Source of the DNA: Ignelater luminosus
Taxonomy: Eukaryota > Arthropoda > Insecta > Coleoptera > Elateridae
Length of the DNA: 64,000 bases
Assembly (NCBI GenBank): GCA_011009095.1
Contig: VTPC01008396.1
Location: forward strand, 16,425 to 80,424
Direction: 5' to 3'
The position numbers were made by a program, and so were the translations under genes. Position 1 is the stretch's first letter; each line of letters starts with the position of its first letter. Under the pieces are notes generated by a model. It searched no databases and was not told the DNA's origin. It saw only the letters and a list, made by a program, of their open reading frames with translations. Shown here in pieces: positions 10,460 to 24,552 of the stretch.

Positions 10460-13400
10460 ATGCATGCAATAACCTTTCATCCTGATAATCGTGCCCGTGA
10501 TCATGTTTATCTCTTCGAGTTTGACCCGGTAGCGGTGAATAATCCTAGCGCTTATCGCAACGATTGTGATATTAGAATAGGTTATGGAATTTTTTGGGTT
10601 GTATGTTGATATTTAAGAAAATATTTAAGAGGTACCCTTAAGGGATTATTATTTATTCTATATTTACAAATTAGTTCAATATATATGTAATGTTTAATCA
10701 ACACATATAATTATAAAACAATAATAAATTTTTATTAAACTCAAAAAATTATTATTTTACACGGAAATTTAATTTTTCTGAAACTAATCAATTTTTTTTT
10801 AGTTAAATAGAATATTCAAAATAAACGTATTATTACTCGGAAAGGAATTACAAAACTTACTATATTTGCACATTCATTTATGAGAGAGCACTGTTTTTCT
10901 TTATTAAATCAAAATGTGACAACATTATAGAGATAGTAACTTCTAGGAATGTCTAATTTGTATTCTTACAATTAAGTACGAAAGAAATAAACAAATCTAA
11001 TAGGATTTTTCATTCTGTTTATTTGTATATTTAATCTCAGCGTAGTGTACAAATCAGGGTGGAAGTTTTTTTTTTTCTGTAAAAGAAATTTTATGTAACT
11101 TAAATTTTTCAAAATCAGTGTACTTTTGTTCGAAAAGTCAGATATGAAATTGCGAAGTAGAAGCAAAATTCATTTCTTAAACTAAATACCCGGTTTTAAA
11201 TAAAGAAACAACTTTTTCTGGAAAAACGGTGTTTCCCAATATTGCACTTTTCGTTATAAAGCGGTTTTTACTTATATGTTCACAGTAATAACTGATCAAA
11301 TGATCACGTATAGAAAATATTGCTTCCTATCTATTCCTATAGTACGTGAAAAGGTTTTATGCCAATGCAGTGTATGACTTTACATCAGACATAGATCTCG
11401 TTGCATATTTATGATATAAACTTGAAAAACTATAAAAATGTAAATGGTGCAGTGCTGCAAAATCTAAACCCTGCTCTACTATGCGATGAGTATGCAAATC
11501 ACAGATTTTGTAAAAAATCTTCAATAAAATCAATACTGTGACAAATTCAAGCAGCGATAAACACAAGAAGGAAAAATCTGAATTCAATTATTTTTTTATT
11601 TGTTAACTATCCAAAGAATAACAGGATTAGCTGTTTATATACCAAGGGCGTTTTTGGTCTACCGAGTGAAAATTACAGTACGAGGTGCGAAGCACCGAGG
11701 GCTATAAGACGACAAGCATCAAATGCTATTGTTGTAGATTTGATTTCAATTTTTCTTTGTAATAGTCCCTTTTAAATAATTTTTGTAGCGTTGTCATTCT
11801 ACTTTAGTCTGTAAAGCTCGTATAATTATTCTTATACTCTAGTTAAAACAAAATGTACGAATGAAAAGCCGTTATAATTTAATTTTAAAGATACTGACAT
11901 CATCAGACACACAATTTTTATCAATTTTAAATCGTCAACATCTTAAGATTATGAATTTTGAGTCGTTTTCTTCTAGAACATCAAATGTGTTATCAGAAAC
12001 ATTTCTTTAATGCTAGAAGCGGCCACATCCTTTTTTATAAATAATTTGAGAAACGACATCTCAAAAACACGTTTTTCGAACGCCTGCTCAAAAGAATCAA
12101 AAACCCTTGAAAGATTATTATGCATCTTTCTCTATCTCTTCTGTTTAGAGTTGAAACGACTTATTTTAGTTAGAACAATAGAAAAAACTGTACAAACAAT
12201 ATGAGTACGAAGTCTCTGCTAAACAAGATATCTTGAAAGAGCATTCAATATTCTTTTGAATAAGATATCATAAACTAAAAGTACTAAATCAGCAGTTCGT
12301 GACGTTTCAATATCAAAAGGTTTTTCAAACTTTAATATTCATATGTACAGGCAACCGATTTGTCTAGTTTGCAGCCTTTTCTTAAGAAAAACTACATTTT
12401 AGATCACTCTTACAACCAGTAGGTATGTTATGTTGTTTAGTCGGTGATTGAAACTATTCATTCAAAATCTACCAAAAATCTGATCAAAGCAGGCAACTTT
12501 AGAAACTTAGAAACTACTTGTTAACTGCCATGAATTATCAGTATATTGCAGTCAAAGAAATAAATAATTTCTAAGCCAGAATATCTGTTGAAGGAATGCG
12601 GAACATTTAATAAAAATATATAAGACAGAAGAAATTTTAAAAATATTGCTGGTGAAAACCACTTATCAGATACTTGTCGAGACTTTATATAATGTCAAAA
12701 TTTTCAATTTGATTACATTATGTATTAAACGATAAGTCGATTGTTCATTTAGATACCACTAGTATGTCTTCATTGGGCACTTTCTCAATTACACTGTTTA
12801 TAAGAAGAGGGTGCAACGTAAACCTTGAGTGTCCAAACGTGCAAGCAATGTCTGAAAACAAGCAAACATTTAAATACAACTCATTGGCTCTTAAACTAAG
12901 GATTTTCAAATTGCAAGAACGTCTAGCTGTGATAATGTTGCAGATATTTCTTGCAATTTGTAATAATCACCCAAAACGAGCATATTTGAAATTTTGAATT
13001 TCACTATACAGAGCTGTAGTGTAGTTCGGATGAGAAAGATAAGCAAGGACAAGAAACATTCTTAAGATTGGTACTATAGTTACATAAGTTACGTCAATTT
13101 ATTTTTTATCTTTACCTTTATCTAACATCTATTTATTATAATATTACTTGCAGGCAAAAAGGGGAAATCTCTAAAGTGAAGGCAAATTATTGATTGTGTT
13201 ATCCACTGATCATTTTAATTAAGTGCAACTGATAATAATGTTATGGAGAATCTAAAATATACATAGAATCTTCAGTTTTCTCCTTGATTCATAAAGCTTA
13301 TACTGTACCTACCTGTATCATACCCAATAGGGTATGGTATATCACAGGGAAATTCCGATCTACACTTAGGTTTGACAAAACGAAGACAAGCAATAAAAGT

Positions 13401-13850
13401 TGTTTGGATGAAATTTTCACTTTGTTGTTTAAATGGGGTTGTTTCTATCCTGCATGCCCCAGATGTAACTATGAATTGAATTCAACTTTGGCCAAGTAGA
13501 AACAACGCCCGAAGTCACTTAAAAAAAGGTGCTTGGCGACCATACGTCCAAAAATTATCGAAATCAGTTGGTAGTTGTCGAGATCTGAATAACTCAACAA
13601 GCTCGTTCCTTTTTTTGGAAATTCCGGATAACCTTCAAGAGTAAGAATTAACTCTGACTCTGTTTTTATTAATTATTTTATACTTATGGTATGTGACCAC
13701 AGCCATAAAACACATGCCTCACTTCAAGATATTTATAGTACCTACATATATAACTAAATTAGTTATCGTTTGGTAAAGTAAATGTTTATATTTTGTGGAG
13801 AAGACAAAACAAATTGGTAGTTAGATATTAAATTGTTTCTTCCATGGCTA
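10460..13850. other. Anonymous AT-rich stretch with one small GC hairpin
   Basis: No gene is supported; the few frames of 64-77 codons have no recognisable family and no splice partners. Near 11678-11705 is a short GC-rich hairpin, GGTGC-GAA-GCACC, followed by GAGGGCTATA, a phrase resembling dispersed insect repeats. Confidence 0.4.
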
Positions 13851-14230
13851 ATTTTAACTAAGTAGAAGCTTTTCGAATGATGAAGCAGTATTAAATAAGT
13901 TAATTAGCTTGGCCGTCTTTGTTGGATAGTTTCTATAGAATCTCTTCTGTTGTCAGATCATATTCAGATGCTTTATTTGGTTCAATGTCGTTCTTGATTT
14001 CTTTCATAACTTCTTCAGGTCTAACTGTTTTAATTTAACTACTGTCATTTTTTCATTGTTATTATTCCTGATTTATCAGGGTAAAGAGTTCTTTCTAAAT
14101 ATCTTGTAAAAGATTTGATTTTCTGCTTGTTGTTTCATTTTTCGCTTTCATCTTTGTGCCGAATTGGTTTTGTTCGCAGCCTTTTTGTTCTTCTGGTAGC
14201 CTTTCAAATAAAGTTGGTCTTTGAAGGATA
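13850..14230 (-). pseudogene. Jockey-like reverse transcriptase fragment, start of RT domain
   Basis: The minus strand reads VRPEEVMKEIKNDIEPNKAS followed by EYDLTTEEIL, which corresponds to the canonical Jockey segment (S-P-x-E-V...I-K-x-L-x-x-K-K-A-P-G-x-D-x-I) at the entry to the RT domain. Stops and frameshifts interrupt the flanking sequence. No complete ORF remains. It lies head-to-head with another Jockey fragment on the plus strand 170 bases away. Confidence 0.55.
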
Positions 14231-14394
14231 AGGAACGAAAAACTATACAATTGAGCAATACGCAGAATAATTGCTGTTATTGTCTAGTGATACTACTAAC
14301 ACCATGGTCTTGTCCAGAAATTAGAAGAAAAACTGCTTAGATAAATATAGGGAAATATTGAAATTAAACCCAATTCTTAAAGTTAGAAGGCTTA

Positions 14395-14660
14395 AAAGCT
14401 ACAGCGCCACATGGAAGTGTCCTTGGCTTGGCCTTATGTCTTTTGTTAATGAACGCCATGCAAGATACAGTAACTGCAACATTTGCTAATGATACTGTAA
14501 TTCTCGCAGCGGCAAGCAGCGTAGGTGAGATTAAAACGTCCCATTAGCAAGGTCAGGTCGCGGAACGACTGGAGTCATTCAACCTTTGAAGTCTGTAACA
14601 AAAGTTGTGCCAAAGATTAAGATTTGAGGCATTCCATACTGCTGTGTAGTATTGATAACA
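14395..14660 (+). pseudogene. Jockey-like reverse transcriptase fragment, catalytic-core region
   Basis: The plus strand encodes APHGSVLGLALCLLLMNAM and then TATFANDTVILAAAS, matching the Jockey blocks PQGSVLGPALYLL-TND and TATFADDTAILA. The catalytic FADD box is altered to FAND and stops follow within 30 codons, so the copy is inactive. Orientation is opposite to the preceding Jockey fragment, so they are not one simple element. Confidence 0.65.
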
Positions 14661-17600
14661 AGACAAATCGCGTATGTTTATTTACTACAAATGCAATTTA
14701 ATTGTAAGTACCAATCGAAGTTGTTTGAGTTTAGGCATCGAATTAAAGAGTTTACTCTTTCTAAGTCATTAGAAAAGACAAACTTTACATTCTTGTGTTA
14801 TAATAATACACGTTTCTAGGAAAAATATGTTTCAGCAAGAGATTTAATGAGTCTAATTCTACTTACTCTGAGACATTAAAAGATAAACAACTTTTGAATT
14901 TACAATCTAGTGCTGTTTAGAATTGTTTAGTTTGCAGATATTTAGATAACCTAAACAATTTGCTCACTATGTTTTTCTTGCATATTTGTGATTGATCTAA
15001 AAATTCCTTTAGTTTAATTTGTGATTTAGAAATTGATGCAAAATTCTGTTTTTATAATCATAAATCAGATATTTTCTTCTATTTCCAGGAGAAAAACAGA
15101 CAATTGTAAAATTCTGAGTGTTTGTTTTCCTCGCGGAAGTAGAACAGGGTGTCTGATTTATTTTGTCCCTTACTTTACACAATGTTACAAAACGCTTTTA
15201 AGAAAATAATAATAATAATTGCATGGCGTGCTTGTAATGTTATTATGAAGGATAAAACCACAAATTTCTCATTAAAATTCTAAACCGTATTGTCATGCCC
15301 ACAGAATCTAAATTTGGATCTTGGAAAAGTTTTGGAAAATTTACTAATTAACTAACAATATTGAATATTAATATCTAGTATAACTAACTAATATGGAATC
15401 TGTAGAAAATTCTTTTGGTATGAAGTTTCTAAAACTCGTATTATCCTGCCATGCTTCTTCTAATTAGTTTTCATTTACCTGTAATAATTATAGAAAAAAA
15501 AGAATTGTTTAAGTGGGATAATTTTAAGATTCTTAGTCTTTACAAATATCTAAGATTTAAAATATTTGTAAAGTTTAAATAAAACACGTATTAAATCAAT
15601 TCTTAGGGAAACTAAAGATATAAAAGACTAAACACTTGAGTCATTACTCTGATAATAAGTTTTTTGTTACTGCACAAAGGCCAACATTCAGGATATCAAG
15701 TAATCAAAAAGATCCGGGGTTAAACACTAAAAGCCAAAGTATCTCGTAATCGATTTAGTTGTACTCGGTTTGTTCTAGTTATCAATATTTAGTTGATATG
15801 AAATAGGAATTGCATTCTGATGTAATGATAACCTTGATCTTTTGTTAAACTGTAGCTCAACATAAATCTTTAGGCAATATATTATTGCGTTGATAAATAA
15901 ACTGTGGATAGGCAAATTAGTACATATTCTATAAATTGTTAATAATAAATTATAATTAAATTTCTTTCTTATTTTTCAAATTTACTAACCTTTACCAATC
16001 TGTTTTTAAAACAATAGTTATCTTCAATAACAGTCAATATACAAATATAAATAAAGTTCAATAGAAAAGTTATCTTCAGATAACACTAGAAATATTTATA
16101 AAAAAATTAGACAAATATTTCAAGCAGATCGTTTTTCTTAGAGTTCAAGCCGCAAAAAGGTACGCTGGAAATTAGTTATACCTAGCTGTAATATTGGTAC
16201 CATCAACAGTTTAATTTCACACATAATGTTCTGTGAGATATAACAAACTTCTCAGGAGGTTTAAAAAGTTGAACATTAGAAATCCACTGATGCTTTTGCA
16301 TTTAATTTCCTATTTATCTACTTTTGTTTAGTTTAGAAAGATTATAACGATTGTCAAATGACACATTTAGTAGAGATTCTAATTTTACACGATAACATCC
16401 TGCGATAAGCGTAAATTAATTTTCTACGTTAAGCATAGTATTACTGTTTAATAGGAACAGACATTTTCTATAAATTATTGTAATTTAGTAATTAGAACTA
16501 ATTGAATGATGTAATCTAATATCAAATTTCATTATATATTGCTCAGATTTACAGACGTTATCATAACTAATAATGTTGACGGAAAACACATATAATTTCG
16601 CAAAACAAGAAAACAAAATAATTATATTTGTTTGTTTACTTTAAAGTAAATCAATTCATATTCTGTCAGCTCTGGATTAAAACTTAAAATTAGAACATTC
16701 TGTACTTACAGAACTTGTTCTAAAGATTAAAATGCTGAAATACACCGTTTTAGATGTTGCATAGTCTTTTAATATCTGTTCCCAAAAAACGTTTACTATA
16801 GAAAAGATTTCCCTTTTTTGCATAACATTCTTCCATTTAAATAACAAAAACCTATACGAATAAAACAAAATCGTGTCAGGTTATGGGCCCAGAAATATAT
16901 TAAACATTTTGACAAAAGAAGTATAAAATATGTTCAGTGTAACTGGGCCCGTCTGATTACCTTGTTTCTACCACAACTGGATACTCATCTAAAGAGAATG
17001 AGGAACAAAGACTGTAGACTGAAAGACAAAATGTCTTGTCCATGTTCCGGCCATTAATCGTACAACTTTAGTTGTGTACGTATGCTTTGTTTTTTTACCC
17101 GTTGCATTATTCCTGAAAAGTTTTCTTGCGCTATCCGGTCAAATGCCAAAAATATGTTACGGTTTAAGTCTGGAAACACTTATCTAGTCCTGAGGTCTAG
17201 TTGTTTTATTGTCTCTATCTCATGCTGAAAACCATCAACTTAAATCTTGCTAACTATTCTTTGCATAGAAATTTTGGAGCTTTCGTATTACCATGAGAAT
17301 GAAAACTTAACTGCTCAACTTGATCGCTTGGTTTGGGTCTGTATCTCTTCTTTTCTCTTTATTTGACATCGATACTCCTCTTACAACTTTTTATGTTATA
17401 CCTGTTTATTGGACACGAATATCCGACCCTTTAAGGTGTATTACGGACCATCAGAAGTTCTGAGAAAACTTCAATTGAGGAAAATCTTCTTGACAAACTA
17501 AACTTTGATGATTTTCCATTGCCTATCCAAAAATAAAGAACCGCCGTAAAAATTTGATGTAAGTTCTGGTGGGTGATCGTCCGCAGATCCCTTGCTTAGT

Positions 17601-20143
17601 AGTTTCCTCACTAGACTAATTGAACTGCGGTTGCATCGACTAACTAGTTTGCATCTTCTTGAAAAGAGTCATACTGGTGATTATCAAATAATTCTTCCAA
17701 GGTGTAGTAACATTACAACGAAAACAAAATGCAAAATGTCACGGAAGATAAGGGTATTGATTTGAGTCAAGAAATTAACAAACAAAATAATGCCAAGGCA
17801 AAACCTGTAATCGTGCAATGCAAAAAGGATAGTATAGACACTCAGATTAAAGATTCAAAGACAACAAAAAGAATGGCGCGATTTTTAAAAGAAGTTTTCA
17901 AAAATATTCTAGCAAACAATATCGACAATAACACAATGGAAGAACATTTTTTATGATGGAACAAATTGACAACGTTTTAAACTTATTGTTCGATTACCAG
18001 ACACTTAAACGTGAAACAGCATGAATCTATGGGTGTAACTGTCAAAGTTGTAAAGAACATTTAGGAGTCAAAAGTAGATAGATTAGACAGACTAAAATAA
18101 AAATAACTAAAAATAAGACGACTTTAAAAAATCTAATGGTAGTGGAGAAAAACGTGGTTTTTGCAGAAACATAATGTGCAGCTATTACAGAGAATGGGAT
18201 TACTTTGAAAATACTGAAATTATTGAATCTACCGTTTGATTAAAAACTTATGTAAAGTTAAAAATTTTCTATTTAGGAATATTAAATTAACAGAAATTGT
18301 TACATATGAATATATGTCATTATTTCAGCTGCAGTATGCACTGAAAAATATTTTCTCAAACCCTGATAATCAATTATTTTGATGTACAAGATAAATTGAA
18401 CATTAGACAGTTCAATTTAAATGGAAGAATTGATGGAATACGTTATAAGTTGTGAATGTTCATATGCCAAAAACTCAAAAGTATTTGTTACCATATACAC
18501 CTAATTAAAGAGCATGTAGAAAACTCTGGTAGAAAAAGGAAAATTCATGTTTTGTAAAACCGATCTTGAAAAATGACTCTAGATGAAGAAGTGAGATGTA
18601 CAAACTATTTGTTAGACCAGTTACTGATCACTACATTGCAGCGCTACATTTTTCCGCAAGAACATGGTAGGAAAAAAAACGATCTGCCCAAATTAAAAGT
18701 TTTTGGTATTATGACAATGGTTACAGATTAAGAAATTTAAAAAACAGATAAATAACGTTTGACGAAGATAAAAATGCAGAGAAAGAAGACAGATAAAGAA
18801 AATACATTAGATTATTAGCAAGATTAAATGTTTGCAATACCTACACGGTGTACTGTCTGATTACACATGCTGGGAAAGTATGCCAAACTCCGATGTCAAA
18901 AGAATTAGAAGCATACAAAAGATTAGGCACTTGGGAAGTTGCAACTCTACTAACAAGTGCAAAGTCGATTAGTACAAATTAGGTGTTGAAAATTATAAAT
19001 AATAATATACATACGAATGGAATAAGAACAAAGCGATATCTAAAAAAAAATGTAAAGCTAACATTAAGCTCCTGTTGAATCCTTGAATAAGCTTAAAACC
19101 ATAACTAAAAAGTTTTCGTTGAACAAGGCCTTTTATGATATTAATCATTTTTTAAATGATGTTTGTGATATTACGCTATAATTTATTTATTAGTAGCTGA
19201 ATTCAATTTCTTTGTATTTTACGTTACTCGCTGATTGACGTACCGTATTTTATTATTTTTCTTTGTTGTAATTGCTTAAATAGAAAATAGATTGAAACAA
19301 TATTGATTAAATGACAATTGATTAAAACATGAAAAGTAATTTTCTCAGAAGGATCTTATAGCAGATTTACTGGATAGGTTTAACTAAAAGTGGTCAAATT
19401 TGAAATTCCATCACAATTTTTCCATCCCTTTCATATGCATATTATTGCAGAATAAAACAGCTCCAGCATTAAATATGACAAAGACCGACTGAAGATAACT
19501 CAGATGATAAGTAGATTTACTGTGTTTCATTTTTGTGGGCGCATAAATATGACCAAATAAATTAAAAAGAAGTGCACCATAAACGACACAAATATGTAAA
19601 TTGGTGCTTTGTTTATACGTTTGTTTTGTATACCAAAAGGCAACACTCCAGTAATGTTTAGTAAAATATAGATTGGAAAAAGGTAATTTTTAGGAGTTTA
19701 TTACTATATTCTTATATTAATATTTAAATCAACACTTTTATTTTGATAATTCTTAAATGCATGTATATAAATATTAATAATACGTTGTAATAAACTAACA
19801 CTATTATTTACTGATAGTAGTGTTTTGTTAATTTACAGGAAATGTGTCGGCAAACACAGACAATAAAAGGAGAAGTTTCCGTTTTAGTTTATTATCTGAG
19901 TTTGTAGGTAATATGAATAAGCCTCATTAAAGTGCTAAGTATTGCATAACTACCACCAAATTTAGTGGTGAAAATGAAAAACTTTGTGTCATAGTATTGA
20001 ACTGCTAATGTCAGGTTTTTCAACAACGTTTGTGAATTTTTTAAAACTGGCACATACCTACTAACAAAAATAAAACTCTGAAATAACTCATATTTAGAAG
20101 ATTCTTGTTTTCTCCACCAAATATGGCGTAAGTAAGATATTTC
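14660..20143. other. Long anonymous AT-rich stretch
   Basis: I recognise no gene. The best frame is a 75-codon plus-strand ORF at 17729-17956, Lys/Asn/Asp-rich and without a known family, followed by other Lys-rich broken frames up to about 19100. This could be a decayed retroelement ORF, but I cannot assign it. The rest is AT-rich and unstructured to the eye. Confidence 0.35.
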
Positions 20144-20914
20144 CAGACATTGGAAAGTTACTTTAAAAAAGTAATTAGTTACAGTTACAGTTACCTTATC
20201 AGAAAATGTAATTAGTTACAATTACAGTTACTTGATTTTAAAAAGTAACTAGTTACCATTACAGTTCCTGCAAATATGTAACTAAGTTACTTTACCGTTA
20301 CTATCAGTTACTTTCATTCTGTAGAACCCTTCAAAATTCAAGGTGGTTCTAATTAAGTTTTTTTTTTGTATAAGCTTACCATACAACTCTTAGAATTACA
20401 AAATATGAAAACATGTATTTTCTGAACATCATAAATTAATTAATTTATTTAAGTATGTACAAATTTGTTATAATTAACTTTTAATAATAATTGGTTTTGA
20501 AACATGTCATCAGTAAGTTGACAGCTCTTTTGCGACAGAACATTTCCTGCAAAGCTAAACAATCGTTCTGCACTGGCACTTGTAGGGAGCGCCGTATTAT
20601 GTTTGATAAACAATTTTCTTAAAGCGCTACATGAAAATGAATCAGTTTCCTTAGGTTCTTCGCTTAAGAAAATCTTGACTTGTTCATGAGGTGTTTTTGT
20701 ATGTACATCTGCATTGAATGTAAGACAAAAAAAGTCATTATATTCTAAATCTGCGGCTCCACTTTGTGATATCCAGGTTTAAATTTTAAATTTCGCGCGT
20801 TAGAAAAAAAAATAGGTTACCATCACTGCATCCTAGAAATGTTTGGAAAGAGTGGGATGGGGTTGGCGATAGGAAGGGATGCTGGGGGTTGGGGAAGAAA
20901 CACGCGCTCTCTTG

Positions 20915-21042
20915 CGTGATGGCTACGAAAGTGGTGAGATGGACCGGGAGGTGCTCTTGGGTTGTGGCTACCAAAGGGGTGAGATGGACCGGAAGGAGGC
21001 TCTTGAGTTGTGGCGACCAAAGGGGTGAGATGGATCCGGAGA
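20915..21042. repeat. 45-bp GC-rich tandem repeat, about 2.5 units
   Basis: The phrase GGTGAGATGGACCGG starts at 20933, 20978 and 21024, followed each time by a variant of CTCTTGGGTTGTGGCTACC. The unit is 45-46 bases. It lies in the insertion that splits the last two exons of the hAT transposase. The Pro/Ser/His-rich reading frames here are by-products. Confidence 0.7.
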
Positions 21043-21049
21043 CTGTAAA

Positions 21050-22610
21050 ATTACCTTCCTGTTGATGTAAAATACATTTTTGATTTTTATTGAAAAATAA
21101 CATGTTAAGCGTGAAGTGAACTCAATTATCTATTTTTATTTTTGTTTTTTTTTATTTGTGATTATGCTGAGGTAGACGAGATTTAAACAGATATTAAAAT
21201 TTGCTTGTAAGAAACCACGTGGCGTTCTTTGTGTTTATGTAACAATCAAGCATCTCACGTAGACTTTTAATGTTTATTCAACTGTTTTATGTGTTATAAA
21301 TGCAGGCATTTTGAATGCTTTTAATATCATATTTCACTAAAGATATTTTTCTGTGTTACAATAATTGTGAAACGAAATTAAGAAAGCTTTTGTATTGTAT
21401 GCATTTATCTTGTGATCACAGATAAAGTTTAAAGAATAATGGAATTTAGTTTGGAATTCAGATGTTTTAAATATTACAAAACAACATACAAGACGATTAG
21501 ATTTATTTTCATACACTAGCATTTGTTAACATGGATGTGCTGATACTCAACTGTGACATGTGGGCACCCGTAAATATTATAAAACGCACATGAATTTAAT
21601 GGTCGGTGGCTCTCTTTATTAAAGTGTGAACTGCCTTGGTGTTATCTTAACATTTTCATCCGTGGTGGCAGTCTACATTCTCCATTGTTTTTGTGTGTTT
21701 ATTTGTTATAAATGTTTTCTCTTGCAGCATTTTCCACCCTTGGGCAGCAGTTATTATTATGTACTATTTGTGGCACGAAGCACTATAATATAGTTCCGTG
21801 CTTTTATTTATATATTTATTGCGGGGAATGATAGACTGTTCACAATTTTTGGCTACGGCCGGAGGCTAAGGAGCTATTTTAATAGAGTACGGTCTCTTCC
21901 TTTTGTCTTTGCTAACATACTCTTCAGTTTTGTTTGATGATGAGTGCTATAAGTGCGTATCCGAGTAATGGAGAGAGCAGGACTAGTTTAATTTATGTTG
22001 CAACAAGTGAATTTGAAATGTGCATTATGTTGTGTGTTCCGAACATGCATTTTATCATTTATTTATCTCTGAATTTCACCAAGTTCTTATGCAATGAACT
22101 TATGCCAACTTATCGCTTATTATGTGTTTTGTCTTATTTATAATTATTCTTTGCTAATTATTATTGGTTATGTTGGTACCATATTAGGGCTTGCTTTTAT
22201 TTTGCATTTATTTATTTTATTGAATATTGCTGTGTCTTGTTGGTTTCAAGTTGGGACCGTTTATTTATATATTTGTGCATTAAAATTTGTATTGTTTGTT
22301 TTAAAAGAATCTTCGGAGGTTTCTTGCTGGTTCTTCCTCCGAACTGATACCTGAACCAGTGTAAAAGTTTATTCGGCTTGCACAACATAATTTAGCAGTC
22401 AATATACAACGGTCTATTTTAAATATAATCTGTGTTTTATTTGATTTCCTGTCTTCCCCACTACCGTTAGTAACCAGTGTATCTAGTTTAGGGAATTTTA
22501 GAAACACAACGTAGGGTAGGTAAATTGGTTTGACGATCACGATTGGCCACATTGATTCTGGGGTTAGCTTTCTGTTAGATTTGGGAGGGAAATTTAAATA
22601 TTTGTCAGAA
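21050..22610. other. Unclassified insertion inside the hAT transposase, possibly an LTR
   Basis: This block separates the HPRFKLAWL exon from the dimerisation-domain exon and is not part of a normal hAT gene. It contains a TATA-like ATTATAAAAC near 21575 and a GTTTTATTTGATTTCCTG segment near 22435 that resembles the R/U5 part of insect LTRs. I could not define matching ends or a target duplication. The 134-codon minus-strand frame at 22705-22301 starts in the hAT exon in the wrong phase and runs into this block, so I do not call it. Confidence 0.35.
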
Positions 22611-24552
22611 CCTGGGGCTTGGGATACTACAACTTGTTTGCATTTTTGGGTTAGGTGAAGGAATTTCTTCATAAACCCAATTTTCTGCTTGTTCTCGTTT
22701 CTCACTGTCCTTTAACCAGGCCAACTTGAAGCGTGGATGAACACACCTTGCCAATACCAGTTCCTTCTTCCACCATATTGACTGGAACCTTAAATGAGAA
22801 AGAAATTGAAAAGTGAATCTAACACCAATAAAACAATGCCTAAGTCATAAGCACATATTTATAGCAATAACCACTAAAAATTTACTGCGATATTTAATTA
22901 ATACTTAGTAAGTATTTGCGAGTACATAATAATTCAGTATACTTGTCTATATTCAATTCCTTCGAGGAGAACTTGTACTAATGGTTTGCAGTATATTAAT
23001 GATTTCATAATCTGTGCATCTAATTTATCTTTCAGGCTGTACAAAACAGGTAATAGGTAGCCCATGTACATTCCTTTTTCTCCTTGTAGAATATCTAGGG
23101 CAGTTGACAAGGGGCACATTACCTAAAATATTAAATTTATATACTGCAATATAATAGTCTTCCAACTTAAAACTAATTGATTACAGTTCAAGGTCTGAAT
23201 ATTTTAGTGCCGAATTGTAAAATAAAGAACACTTAAATACTTACTTGGCAGTACTCTTTTATAAACTCTCTTTCTGCATCTGTGAAACGAGGAAGAGCAC
23301 AGAAATCCATGCATGTATTAATGCTGTCTGGAACGTGTGTTATATGGTTATTTATCTGTAGCATTGCGTCGTACAAGGAATTCCACCTTGTAACTACAGG
23401 CGTTTTTAGGTATGCACCTAACATGTCTTTAATCTTATCAGCTGCCTGCGTCGACTGATTTTGCTTTGCCCATAATTTGTGGCATTTTGCAAGATTTGAT
23501 CTAAAAATCTGTTTATATCTTGCATTAATCATAGCTTTCTCTGCATTTTTTGTAGCTATTAAATGTAAAGTATGACATGCACATCTATGATGCGGCGGGA
23601 AAATAATTTCTGTAGAGTAATCATCGCCTTCTAGAAGAGATGTCAGTTCTATAAATTCTTCGTCATTATCATCTTCATTCTCCCTCTCCTCTAATTCCTA
23701 ATTTTCATATACCCTGTTAAAAAAAGAAAACCATATTGTACTAGGTATGTAACTGAGAATATTTTTATTTATAACGTAATACCTGAACGCTTTGCAAAAA
23801 TTACTTCCATTATCCGTCGTGGTACATACAATTTTATTTTGCATACTATAATCTAAATAAATAGAATACATTTGCCTGGCAAGGACATCAAATGCATGTT
23901 TTCCTTTAAATCTTCTACAAGCTAGTGCTGCCGATTCTCGTTCTAATGTTGATGGATTGATCCAGTGTGCTCTTACAGCCAGAAAACTTCTACAAAAAAT
24001 TGTTTAAAAACAGAAATATACCTAAGTTCAATACTTTAAATCTTATTTTTTACCTCTTTCCCTTGAACCAGCAATCAGCCGTTGTTGCAACAAAGTCAAT
24101 TTGTTCTAAAGTACTACAAATATTATTTCTCATTCTCTCTGCATCTTGTACCTACTTACTTCTCGATGTTTTTGAACACATCAACGATAATGCAGAATCG
24201 CGTCCTAACATTACAAGATCAATGAAAGAGTTGTTATCAACAAATTGCAGAGGTTGTACTATTTGTATAACAAAATTCTGGAGTGCTTTATTTAAAGCAG
24301 TCTGGGTAACAAGCACTTTTTCAGAACACCAGTTAGTTAATGTGTTTGAAGTTTTCTGAATTGTAGAACTAGTTGATGGAGTATCTTCACATTTTCGTTT
24401 TTCAGCTTTCTTTGATTCCAGTATTTTTAATTTTGCAGGATGCTGTCTCTATGAAATATATAATATAAAAATTAACCCCTTTTTACTATAAAAATTCAGT
24501 ATACTCAGTCACATCTCAGTGTTATTTCAAATACATATGTAATTCATTCCAA

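Noticed and set aside
17729-17956. 75-codon Lys/Asn-rich plus-strand frame as a gene
   Set aside because: No family, no splice partner and composition typical of AT-rich noncoding DNA; noted only in the anonymous-stretch entry.
22301-22705. 134-codon minus-strand frame
   Set aside because: It overlaps the hAT exon in the wrong phase and continues into the unclassified insertion; no family recognised and no start context.
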